From Burkholderiales bacterium (lineage in GTDB: Bacteria; Pseudomonadota; Gammaproteobacteria; Burkholderiales; Burkholderiaceae_C), in NCBI GenBank assembly GCA_016191525.1, contig JACPOK010000020.1, positions 1-64,000 of the forward strand: a stretch of 64,000 bases of DNA, written 5' to 3'. A program made the translations under genes and the position numbers. How positions within the stretch are numbered: position 1 is the stretch's first letter; each line of letters begins with the position of its first letter. Below, one piece after another: positions 50,610-58,225 of this stretch. The notes below the pieces were generated by a model, which saw only the letters and a list, made by a program, of their open reading frames with translations, did no database searches and was not told the DNA's origin.

Positions 50610-51541
50610 TGACGGGAACGAAGGCAGGCTGGTTCGGCCGGGCCTGGCAAAGCGACATCGGCTACAGCTTCCGCACCTCACCGGTGGCGGTTGCTGCCGC
50701 CGTGGTCGCGTTCATCTGCATCTTCTGCGCGGTGTTCGCCAACCTGGTGGCTCCCTTCAACCCGTTCAACCTGGCGACACTGGAGCTATCGGACGCCTTC
50801 CTGCCCCCTTCGTGGGAGCCGGGCGGCAACGCCAAATACCTGCTGGGCACGGACGACCAGGGCCGCGACATCCTGTCGGCCATCATGTTCGGTGCGCGCA
50901 TCTCGCTGTTCGTCGGCCTTGCCGCCGTGGGCATCTCGGTGCTCATGGGCGTGAGCCTGGGCCTGCTTGCCGGCTTTGCCGGCGGCAAGACCGACACCAT
51001 CATCATGCGGGTCTGCGACGTGATGCTGTCGTTCCCCTCCATCCTGGTGGCGCTGCTGATCACGGGCGTTTCGCGCGCGCTGTTCCCCAACTCCCAGGAG
51101 TTCCTGGTGTTCGGTGTTCTGGTGCTGTCCATCACGCTGACAGGCGGCAGCGGCTGGGTGCAATACGCGCGCACGGTGCGCGGCAGCACATTGGTCGAAC
51201 GCAGCAAGGAATACGTGCAGGCTGCCCGCGTGACAGGCGTGACGCCGTGGCGCATTGTTTCGAGGCACGTGCTGCCCAACATCCTGGGGCCGGTCATGGT
51301 ACTGGCCACCATCCAGGTTGCCACGGCGATCATCACCGAGGCCACCCTGTCGTTCCTGGGTGTGGGCGTGCCGCCGAATTCGCCTTCGCTCGGCACACTG
51401 ATCCAGGTGGGAAACAAGTTCCTTTTTTCGGGCAACTGGTGGATGACCGTGTTCCCCGGCGTGATGCTGGCGGCCATCGCCCTCTCCATCAACCTGCTGG
51501 GCGACTGGCTGCGCGATGCCACCAACCCGCGGCTGCGCTAA
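50609..51541 (+). CDS. Peptide-type ABC transporter permease (DppC-like)
   Basis: 310 residues from ATG 50609, overlapping the stop of the binding-protein gene. The N-terminal OppC-N region (SDIGYSFRTSPVAVAAAVVA) and LGTDDQGRDILSAIMFGARI are typical. The permease loop is YVQAARVTGVTPWRIVSRHV, and it ends LLGDWLRDATNPRLR. It pairs with the DppB-like protein to form the membrane channel. Confidence 0.93.
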   Translation: MTGTKAGWFGRAWQSDIGYSFRTSPVAVAAAVVAFICIFCAVFANLVAPFNPFNLATLELSDAFLPPSWEPGGNAKYLLGTDDQGRDILSAIMFGARISLFVGLAAVGISVLMGVSLGLLAGFAGGKTDTIIMRVCDVMLSFPSILVALLITGVSRALFPNSQEFLVFGVLVLSITLTGGSGWVQYARTVRGSTLVERSKEYVQAARVTGVTPWRIVSRHVLPNILGPVMVLATIQVATAIITEATLSFLGVGVPPNSPSLGTLIQVGNKFLFSGNWWMTVFPGVMLAAIALSINLLGDWLRDATNPRLR

Positions 51542-51547
51542 GGGCCC

Positions 51548-52525
51548 ATGAGTCTGCTGCAAGTCAACAACCTGGTCGTCGAGTTCCCCAGCCGCCACGG
51601 CGTGCTGCGGGCGCTGGACGACATCTCCTTCGATATTGCGCCCGGTGAAATCCTGGGCGTGGTGGGCGAGTCGGGTGCCGGCAAGTCGCTTACCGGCGCG
51701 GCCATCATCGGCCTGCTGGAGCCGCCCGGGCGCATCGCCTCCGGCCAGATCCTGCTGGAAGGCCGGCGCATCGACAACCTGCCCTATGAGCAGATGCGGC
51801 GCATCCGCGGCCGCAAGATCGGCGCGATCTTCCAGGACCCGCTCACCTCGCTCAATCCGCTGTACACGGTGGGGCGGCAGCTGGTGGAAACCATCCAGAC
51901 CCACCTGCCGGTGGATGCGGCCGAAGCGCGCCGCCGGGCCATCGGTCTGCTGGAAGACACCGGCATTCCCGCGGCTTCGCAGCGCATCGACCATTACCCG
52001 CACCAGTTCTCCGGCGGCATGCGCCAGCGCGTGGTGATCGCACTGGCGCTCGCGGCGGAACCCAAGCTGATCGTGGCCGACGAACCCACCACCGCCCTGG
52101 ACGTGTCCATCCAGGCGCAGATCATCCAGCTGCTCAAGAGCGTGTGCAAGGAGCGCGGCGCCGCCGTCATGCTGATCACGCACGACATGGGCGTGATCGC
52201 CGAAACCTGCGACCGGGTGGCCGTGATGTACGCGGGCCGCGTGGCCGAGATCGGCCCGGTGCATGAGGTGATCAACCAGCCCGCGCACCCCTACACCCTG
52301 GGGCTGATGGCGGCCATCCCGGACATCACGCAGGACAGGGAGCGCCTGAACCAGATCGATGGCGCCATGCCGCGGTTGAACGCCATTCCCGCAGGCTGCG
52401 CCTACAACCCGCGCTGCCCTCGCGTGTTCGACCGGTGCACCGCGCAGCGGCCCGACCTGCTGGCAGCCGGCGCCACCCGCGCGGCCTGCTGGCTGCATGA
52501 CGCGCATGCGGGTGCGCCGGCATGA
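51548..52525 (+). CDS. Peptide-type ABC transporter ATP-binding protein (DppD-like)
   Basis: 325 residues. Walker [13 protein letters not shown]-loop [11 protein letters not shown], signature [11 protein letters not shown] and Walker [15 protein letters not shown] are all intact. The C-terminal oligopeptide domain [17 protein letters not shown] carries the cysteines typical of Dpp/Opp ATPases, often linked to an iron-sulfur cluster. It pairs with the next gene, whose start overlaps by 4 nt. Confidence 0.94.
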   Translation: MSLLQVNNLVVEFPSRHGVLRALDDISFDIAPGEILGVVGESGAGKSLTGAAIIGLLEPPGRIASGQILLEGRRIDNLPYEQMRRIRGRKIGAIFQDPLTSLNPLYTVGRQLVETIQTHLPVDAAEARRRAIGLLEDTGIPAASQRIDHYPHQFSGGMRQRVVIALALAAEPKLIVADEPTTALDVSIQAQIIQLLKSVCKERGAAVMLITHDMGVIAETCDRVAVMYAGRVAEIGPVHEVINQPAHPYTLGLMAAIPDITQDRERLNQIDGAMPRLNAIPAGCAYNPRCPRVFDRCTAQRPDLLAAGATRAACWLHDAHAGAPA

Positions 52526-53607
52526 ACGAAGACAACTTGAGCGCCGCCGGGCCGCCCCAAGGCGCGAAGGCCCCCTCGGGGGGCAGCGCAGCGGGCTTGC
52601 CCGCAAGCGTGGGGGCCATCCCCCTGGTGCAGGCGCAGGACCTCGCCCGCACCTTTGACGTTTCTCCGCCCTGGCTCAACCGTGTGCTGGAGGGCAAGCC
52701 GCGCCAGCTGCTCAACGCGGTGGACGGCGTCAGCTTTGAAATCCACAAGGGCCAGACGCTGGCGCTGGTGGGCGAATCCGGCTGCGGCAAGAGCACGGTG
52801 GCCAAGCTGCTGGTCGGCCTGTACAAGCCCACGCGCGGCGGCTTCGCCTTCGACGGCCAGGACGCGCATGCCGCCTTCAGGACGCCGCAGGGCCGCGAGC
52901 TGCGCAAGCGCATCCAGATGATCTTCCAGGATCCCTACGCCAGCCTGAACCCGCGCTGGGTGGTGGAAGATATCGTCGGCGAGCCGATCCGGGAACACGG
53001 CATCCTGGCCAGGGGACCGGAGCTGAAGGCGCGCGTGGGTGAACTGCTCAGCTCCGTCGGCCTTTCCCCGCTGGACATGGTGAAGTACCCGCACCAGTTC
53101 TCGGGCGGCCAGAGGCAGCGCATCTCGATTGCGCGGGCACTGGCCACCGAGCCGGAATTCCTGGTGTGCGATGAACCCACCTCGGCGCTGGACGTGAGCG
53201 TGCAGGCGCAGGTGCTGAACATCATGAAGGACCTGCAGCGCGCCAAGGGCCTCACCTACCTGTTCATCTCGCACAACCTGGCGGTGGTGCGGCACGTGAG
53301 CGACCAGGTTGGCGTGATGTACCTGGGGCGGCTGGTGGAGCTGTCGGGCAAGCACCAGCTGTTCGGCAACCCGCGCCACCCCTACACGCGCATGCTGCTG
53401 GACGCCATCCCGAAGATGCACGACACGGGCCGCGCGCGCACGCCGGTCTCCGGGGAGGTGCCCAATCCGCTGAACCCGCCCACGGGCTGCACCTTCCATC
53501 CGCGCTGCCCGCATGCCAACGCGCGCTGCAAGGCCGAGCGGCCCGCGCTGCTGGAAATCCAGGGGATCCGCGTGGCCTGCCACGCCGTGGAAGAAGGCCG
53601 CATCTAG
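52522..53607 (+). CDS. Peptide-type ABC transporter ATP-binding protein (DppF-like) with repeat-encoded N-terminal insertion
   Basis: 361 residues. Walker A GESGCGKSTVAK, signature FSGGQRQRISIA, Walker B LVCDEPTSALDVSVQA and C-terminal PTGCTFHPRCPHANARC are present. Residues 10-32 (GPPQGAKAPSGG...) come from a 69-bp palindromic REP-like sequence inserted in frame just after the start codon. The proper domain begins IPLVQAQDLARTFDVS. It is the last gene of the transporter operon. Confidence 0.93.
   Translation: MNEDNLSAAGPPQGAKAPSGGSAAGLPASVGAIPLVQAQDLARTFDVSPPWLNRVLEGKPRQLLNAVDGVSFEIHKGQTLALVGESGCGKSTVAKLLVGLYKPTRGGFAFDGQDAHAAFRTPQGRELRKRIQMIFQDPYASLNPRWVVEDIVGEPIREHGILARGPELKARVGELLSSVGLSPLDMVKYPHQFSGGQRQRISIARALATEPEFLVCDEPTSALDVSVQAQVLNIMKDLQRAKGLTYLFISHNLAVVRHVSDQVGVMYLGRLVELSGKHQLFGNPRHPYTRMLLDAIPKMHDTGRARTPVSGEVPNPLNPPTGCTFHPRCPHANARCKAERPALLEIQGIRVACHAVEEGRI
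52549..52617 (+). repeat. REP-like palindromic element inside the dppF-like gene
   Basis: Starts GGGCCGCCCCAAGG and ends AGCGTGGGGGCC, with inner palindromes GGCCCCCTCGGGGGGC and CGGGCTTGCCCG. Near-identical GC-rich units are a common interspersed repeat in Comamonadaceae, to my recollection. Here it is translated without breaking the frame. Confidence 0.7.
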
Positions 53608-53613
53608 CGGCTT

Positions 53614-53640
53614 GCTACATTTTTTATAGCTGCCCACGCA
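53614..53640 (+). repeat. Copy e of the 27-bp repeat
   Basis: GCTACATTTTTTATAGC followed by TGCCCACGCA, a consensus copy. It lies in the gap between the convergent dppF-like and hexR genes. Confidence 0.8.
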
Positions 53641-53679
53641 ATCCTGGCGCGCTCTGCGGCCCGATTCTCTTCTGAAAAA

Positions 53680-54528
53680 TCAGGCGTAACGCTTGTTGCG
53701 CAGGTTGTTCTTCATCTCGCGCAGCAGGGGCTGCAGCCGCGTGCTGCCGATGCGCAGGGCCACGGTGGTGGCGAGCACGTCGATGATCATCAGGTGCAGC
53801 AGGCGCGACACCATGGGGCTGTAGCGGTCATAGCCTTCCGGGTGGTCCGCCGCCAGGTGGATGTGGCCGGCCGATGCCAGCGGCGAGCCCGTCGCCGTGA
53901 TGACGATGGTGGTCGCGCCGTTCTTGCGCGCGATGTCGCAGGCATCCATCAGGTCGCGCGTGCGGCCCGAGTTCGAAACCACCACCACGCAGTCGCCCGG
54001 GCCCAGCATGGAAGCGCTCATCACCTGCATGTGCCCGTCGCTGTAGGCGATGGTGTTGACGCCCAGGCGGAAGAATTTGTGCTGCGCGTCCTGCGCCACG
54101 ATGCCCGAATTGCCCACGCCGTAGAACTCGATGCGGCGGCCGGTCTTGTAGGTGGCGGCCAGTGACTCCACCGCTTTTTCAATGGCGAAGCTGGAGGCGT
54201 CGTTGCGGTATTTCAGGAAGGCCGCGACGGTGTTGTCGATCACCTTGACCAGCACGTCGCTGGTCTTGTCGTCCACGTCCACGCTGCGGTGGATGAAGGG
54301 AACGCCTTCGCTCACGCTGCCCGCCAGTTTCAGCTTGAAGTCGGACAGGCCGTCGTAGCCCACGCTGCGGCAAAACCGCACCACGGTGGGCTTGCTCACG
54401 TGGGAGCGCTCGGCAAGCTCGCTGACGGGCAGGTTGGCGAAGGAGCGCGGGTCGCTCAGCACGAGCCGGCCCACGCGTTGCTCCGCCGGGGCCAATGACG
54501 GCAACGAGGCTTTGATTCGGTCTAACAC
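53680..54528 (-). CDS. hexR: RpiR-family regulator HexR
   Basis: 282 residues. The N-terminal HTH (LAPAEQRVGRLVLSDPRSFA, then ELAERSHVSKPTVVRFCRSV) is followed by a SIS sugar-phosphate-binding domain (about 110-250) with FYGVGNSGIVAQDAQHKFFR and VVVSNSGRTRDLMDAC. HexR represses glucose-catabolism genes and is released by 2-keto-3-deoxy-6-phosphogluconate in relatives. Its start overlaps the zwf 3' end by 7 nt, so zwf-hexR form an operon and may be autoregulated. Confidence 0.92.
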   Translation of the reverse strand: MLDRIKASLPSLAPAEQRVGRLVLSDPRSFANLPVSELAERSHVSKPTVVRFCRSVGYDGLSDFKLKLAGSVSEGVPFIHRSVDVDDKTSDVLVKVIDNTVAAFLKYRNDASSFAIEKAVESLAATYKTGRRIEFYGVGNSGIVAQDAQHKFFRLGVNTIAYSDGHMQVMSASMLGPGDCVVVVSNSGRTRDLMDACDIARKNGATTIVITATGSPLASAGHIHLAADHPEGYDRYSPMVSRLLHLMIIDVLATTVALRIGSTRLQPLLREMKNNLRNKRYA

Positions 54529-55988
54529 TCTTCACTCCAGCAGTGGCTGTCGCGCGCGATCATGGCGCTGGCGGCACTGGGCCCCCAGGTGCCGGCGGCA
54601 TAGGGGCGGGGGCCTGACGAATCGCTGCGCCAGTGGTCAAGCACGGGTTCAACCCAGCGCCAGGCTTCTTCCTGCTCGTCGCTGCGCACGAACAGGTTCA
54701 GCCGGCCGTCGATCACATCCAGCAGCAGGCGCTCGTAGGCGCCCACGCGCTCGGAGCCGAAGCGCTTGTCGAAGTCCAGGTCCAGCTGCACGGGCGCCAG
54801 CGACTGCACTGCCGACTTGGCGCCGGCGCGGTTTTCCTGGCCCTGCGCGAACAGGTGCAGTTCCAGCCCGTCCTTGGGCTGCAGGTTGATCACCAGCCGG
54901 TTGCCCGCGCCCATGGGCAGGCGGAAGATCGCATGCGGCGCCGGCCTGAAGTTGACGACGATGCGCGCATCACGCCCGGCCAGCCGCTTGCCGGTACGGA
55001 TGTAGAACGGCACGCCGGCCCAGCGCCAGTTGGCGATTTCTGTGCGCAGCGCCACGAAGGTTTCCGTGTTGCTTTGCGGGTCCACGCCCGGCTCCTCGCG
55101 GTAGCCTCTCACGTGTTCGCCGCCGGATGTGCCGGCCGTGTACTGGCCGCGAATCACGTGCTGCGTCAGCGTTTCGGGCGTCCACGGCTTGAGCGAGCGC
55201 AGCACCTTGAGCTTCTCGTCGCGGATGGCGTCGGCATGGGCGTTGATGGGCGGCTCCATGCCGATCGCGCACAGCAGCTGCAGCGCGTGGTTCTGCACCA
55301 TGTCGCGCAGCGCGCCGGTCTGGTCGTAGAAGGCGCCGCGTTTTTCCACGCCCAGGTCTTCGGCGATGGTGATCTGGATGTTGGCGATGGTCTCGCGCCG
55401 CCACAGCGGCTCGAACAGGGAGTTGCCGAAGCGCAGCGCGAACAGGTTCTGCACCGAGGGCTTGCCCAGGTAGTGGTCGATGCGGAAGATCTGCTTTTCG
55501 GCCAGCACGCTGCGCACTGTTTCATTGATCGCACGGTTGGAAGCCAGGTCGTGCCCCAGCGGCTTCTCCAGCACCAGCCGCGTATTGGGTGTGTTCAGGC
55601 CCGCAGCCGCCAGCTGCTCGCAGGCCATCGTGAACAGCGAAGGTGCCGTGGCCAGGTACATCACCACCGTGTCGGCATTGCGCTCGCGCAGCACGGAAGC
55701 AAGGCGCGCGTAGTCGGCCGGTTTCGACAGGTCCATGCGCACGAAATGCAGCAGCGCGGCAAAGCGGGAAAACTCCTCGGCGCTCGGCCGCTTGGCCAGC
55801 TCCACCTCATCGAAACGCGCGCGGATCAGCGCCCGGTAGGCGTCGTCGGTGAGGTCGTCACGCGCCACGCCGATGATGCGTCCGCCTTGGGGCAGCGAGC
55901 CGTGGCGAAAGGCCTGGAACAGGGCGGGCATCAGCTTGCGCCAGGCGAGGTCGCCGGTGCCGCCGAACAGGACAAGGTCAAAACTCAT
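54522..55988 (-). CDS. zwf: Glucose-6-phosphate 1-dehydrogenase
   Basis: 488 residues, normal length. The N-terminal nucleotide-binding LVLFGGTGDLAWRKLMPALF and the active-site IFRIDHYLGKPSVQNLFALR are intact. It oxidises G6P to 6-phosphogluconolactone with NAD(P)+, feeding the Entner-Doudoroff or pentose-phosphate route. hexR follows as its downstream partner. The region upstream holds two related GTAACTWARTTTC motifs that may be HexR sites. Confidence 0.96.
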   Translation of the reverse strand: MSFDLVLFGGTGDLAWRKLMPALFQAFRHGSLPQGGRIIGVARDDLTDDAYRALIRARFDEVELAKRPSAEEFSRFAALLHFVRMDLSKPADYARLASVLRERNADTVVMYLATAPSLFTMACEQLAAAGLNTPNTRLVLEKPLGHDLASNRAINETVRSVLAEKQIFRIDHYLGKPSVQNLFALRFGNSLFEPLWRRETIANIQITIAEDLGVEKRGAFYDQTGALRDMVQNHALQLLCAIGMEPPINAHADAIRDEKLKVLRSLKPWTPETLTQHVIRGQYTAGTSGGEHVRGYREEPGVDPQSNTETFVALRTEIANWRWAGVPFYIRTGKRLAGRDARIVVNFRPAPHAIFRLPMGAGNRLVINLQPKDGLELHLFAQGQENRAGAKSAVQSLAPVQLDLDFDKRFGSERVGAYERLLLDVIDGRLNLFVRSDEQEEAWRWVEPVLDHWRSDSSGPRPYAAGTWGPSAASAMIARDSHCWSEEC

Positions 55989-56008
55989 GACGGTTGTGTG
56001 CTGGTGAA

Positions 56009-56124
56009 GTAACTTAGTTTCTCTGGCCGGTTGCCAAGATCAGTAAGGGAAAACTCCCGGTGGTTACTGAAAGGTTACCAGGGTTTTTGCTACAGATTGG
56101 CGCGTTCATTGTAACTAAATTTCG
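56009..56124. promoter_or_regulatory. Possible HexR-type operator pair between zwf and the PhnD-like gene
   Basis: GTAACTTAGTTTC at about 56009 and GTAACTAAATTTC at about 56111 match each other at 11 of 13 positions. The second, with its preceding T (TGTAACTAAATTTCG), matches 12 of 15 bases of the proteobacterial HexR box as I recall it (TGTARTWWWATTACA). They lie in the divergent gap between zwf and the plus-strand genes. Confidence 0.4.
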
Positions 56125-56146
56125 TGCTTCATCACAAGGAGATTCC

Positions 56147-57118
56147 ATGAACCGCCGTGATCTTGTTTCCTGCCTTGCGTTGCTGGGCGCCGGCGTCCAC
56201 GCCGCGGCGCCGCAGCCGCTGGTGTTCGGCCTCATCACGCCGCGCAACCCCGAGCAGACGCTGAAAAACTGGAACCCGTTCATCGACCGCATGGCCGCCG
56301 CCACGGGCACCGTGATCGAGCGGCGCACCTACGCGACGGCGGGTGAGCTCGTCAGGGATTTCATCGAAGGCCGGCTCGACCTGGCGTGGCTTGGCAATTC
56401 CTCGGCGCTTGAAATCGCCGAAACGGGCAAGGGGAGCGTCTTCGCCGTCAAGGTGATCGAGGGCAAGACCGCCTACCGCTCCGTGCTGATCACACATCGC
56501 GACAGCGCGGTGCGCAACCTGGATGATGTGCGGCGCAATGCCCCGCAGCTGGTGTTCGGCGACGGTGACCCCAAAAGTACTTCGGGCCACATCGTGCCGA
56601 TGTACTTCGCGTTCGTGAAGCGCGGCATCAACGAACCGGAGAAGATCTTTCGCGAAATCCGCCGCGGCAGCCACGAGGCCAACCTGCTCGCCACCGCACG
56701 GCGCGAGGTGGATGTCGCCACCAACAACACGACCGAGCTGGACAACCTGCGCACCGCGAAGCCCGAGCAGGCCGCGCTGATCCGCGTCATCTGGGAGTCG
56801 CCCGACATCCCCGAGTCACCGATGGTCTGGCGGGAAAGCCTTCCGCTCACGCTGAAGGGAAAGATCGCCGCCTTCACCGAAAAATTCGGCACGCGCGACG
56901 ACGAGGAGAAAGGCATCCTGTGGAACATCGACAAGCTGTCGGGTTTCCGCAAGTCGAGCAACAGGCAGCTGGTGACAGTGGCCGACCTGGAGATGTTCAA
57001 TGCCCGCCAGCGCATCATGAACGACGCGCGCCTGAGTGGAGCGGAACGGCTGCAGCAGGTGGACGAAGTGACGAAACGCGGCTCAAAGCTGGAGCTCATG
57101 CTCAAGCGCTCCAGCTAG
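56147..57118 (+). CDS. Phosphate/phosphonate-type periplasmic binding protein (PhnD-like)
   Basis: 323 residues from ATG 56147 with AAGGAG upstream. A short signal peptide ends near VHA-A (residue 19). The PhnD/PtxB pattern is PLVFGLITPRNPEQTLKNWN, FIEGRLDLAWLGNSSALEIA and VFGDGDPKSTSGHIVPMYFA. Such proteins bind phosphonates, phosphite or other small anions. Cognate permease and ATPase genes are absent, so it may feed the neighbouring transporter or act as a sensor partner. Ligand unknown. Confidence 0.8.
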   Translation: MNRRDLVSCLALLGAGVHAAAPQPLVFGLITPRNPEQTLKNWNPFIDRMAAATGTVIERRTYATAGELVRDFIEGRLDLAWLGNSSALEIAETGKGSVFAVKVIEGKTAYRSVLITHRDSAVRNLDDVRRNAPQLVFGDGDPKSTSGHIVPMYFAFVKRGINEPEKIFREIRRGSHEANLLATARREVDVATNNTTELDNLRTAKPEQAALIRVIWESPDIPESPMVWRESLPLTLKGKIAAFTEKFGTRDDEEKGILWNIDKLSGFRKSSNRQLVTVADLEMFNARQRIMNDARLSGAERLQQVDEVTKRGSKLELMLKRSS

Positions 57119-57198
57119 CGGCGACTGGTGTTTGCCCCCATGCCCCTGCCCCTGCTAAACCTTATTCTTTCGTGATCCCCCTTCTGAAGAGAGTTTTC

Positions 57199-58212
57199 AT
57201 GACAAAGTTTTTTCTGGCGGCCGCCCTGGCCGGTATTTCCATGGGCGCCGCGGCCCAGGGCCAGGTCAACATCATCTGTTCGGTGCAGGCCGAGTGGTGC
57301 AACAACATCGCCACCATTTACTCGCGCACCACGGGCACCAAGGTGAACATGTCGCTCAAGGGGTCCGGCGAGGCGCTCGCGCAGATCATTGCCGAAAAGG
57401 AAAACCCCAAGACCGATGTGTGGTTCGGCGGCACCGGTGACCCGCACCTGCAGGCGGCCGAGCAGGGGCTGACGCTGGAATACAAATCGCCTTCGCTGCC
57501 GCTGCTGCAGGGCTGGGCCCAGCAGCAGGCCCAGCAATCCGGCTACAAGACCGTCGGCATCTATTCCGGCCCCCTGGGCTTTGGCTACAACACCGAGTTG
57601 CTGGCCAAGAAAAAGATTCCCGTGCCCAGGACGTGGGCCGACCTGCTCAAGCCGGCCTACAAGGGCGACATCCAGGTGGCGAACCCCGCTTCCAGCGGCA
57701 CCGCCTACACCATGATCGCGACGCTGGTGCAGTTGATGGGCGAGGAGAAGGCGTTCGAGTACCTCAAGGCTTTGCACAAGAACGTTGGGCAGTACACGCG
57801 TTCCGGCACGGGCCCCATCAAGGCCGTCGCGCGCGGCGAGACGGCGGTTTCCATCAGCTTCGTGCACGACGGCCCGGGCGAGAAGATGCAGGGCTTCCCG
57901 GTCGAGACCATCACTCCCACCGACGGCACGGGGGCCGAGATCGGCTCCATGAGCATCATCAAGGGCAGCCGCAACCTGGAAACCGCCAAGAAGTTCTATG
58001 AATGGGCGCTCACCGCCAGCGCGCAGGAAATCGCGGCGGCGGCCAAGCAGTTCCAGGTGCCGTCCAACAAGGCGGCCAAGGTCGATGCCAACGTGCCCGA
58101 CTTCAAGAAGATCAAGTTCATCAACTACGACTACGCCAAGTACGGCGCCAGCGCCGAGCGCCGCCGCCTGATCTCCCGCTGGGAAAAAGAAGTCAACTCG
58201 CTGCCACGCTGA
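57199..58212 (+). CDS. Iron/sugar-phosphate-type binding protein, AfuA-like
   Basis: 337 residues from ATG 57199. Signal peptide ends near AAA-QG (residue 20). It is a family-1/8 binding protein: TDVWFGGTGDPHLQAAEQGL and YSGPLGFGYNTELLAKK. SFVHDGPG (His223, Asp224) and TGAEIGS (Glu247) are spaced like the sugar-phosphate-contacting His-Asp...Glu of AfuA as I remember it, and the tyrosines of ferric-binding FbpA are not evident. With zwf, tal and pgi around it, hexose-phosphate uptake is the best guess. Ferric iron remains possible. Confidence 0.65.
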   Translation: MTKFFLAAALAGISMGAAAQGQVNIICSVQAEWCNNIATIYSRTTGTKVNMSLKGSGEALAQIIAEKENPKTDVWFGGTGDPHLQAAEQGLTLEYKSPSLPLLQGWAQQQAQQSGYKTVGIYSGPLGFGYNTELLAKKKIPVPRTWADLLKPAYKGDIQVANPASSGTAYTMIATLVQLMGEEKAFEYLKALHKNVGQYTRSGTGPIKAVARGETAVSISFVHDGPGEKMQGFPVETITPTDGTGAEIGSMSIIKGSRNLETAKKFYEWALTASAQEIAAAAKQFQVPSNKAAKVDANVPDFKKIKFINYDYAKYGASAERRRLISRWEKEVNSLPR

Positions 58213-58225
58213 ACCCGGGAATCCC

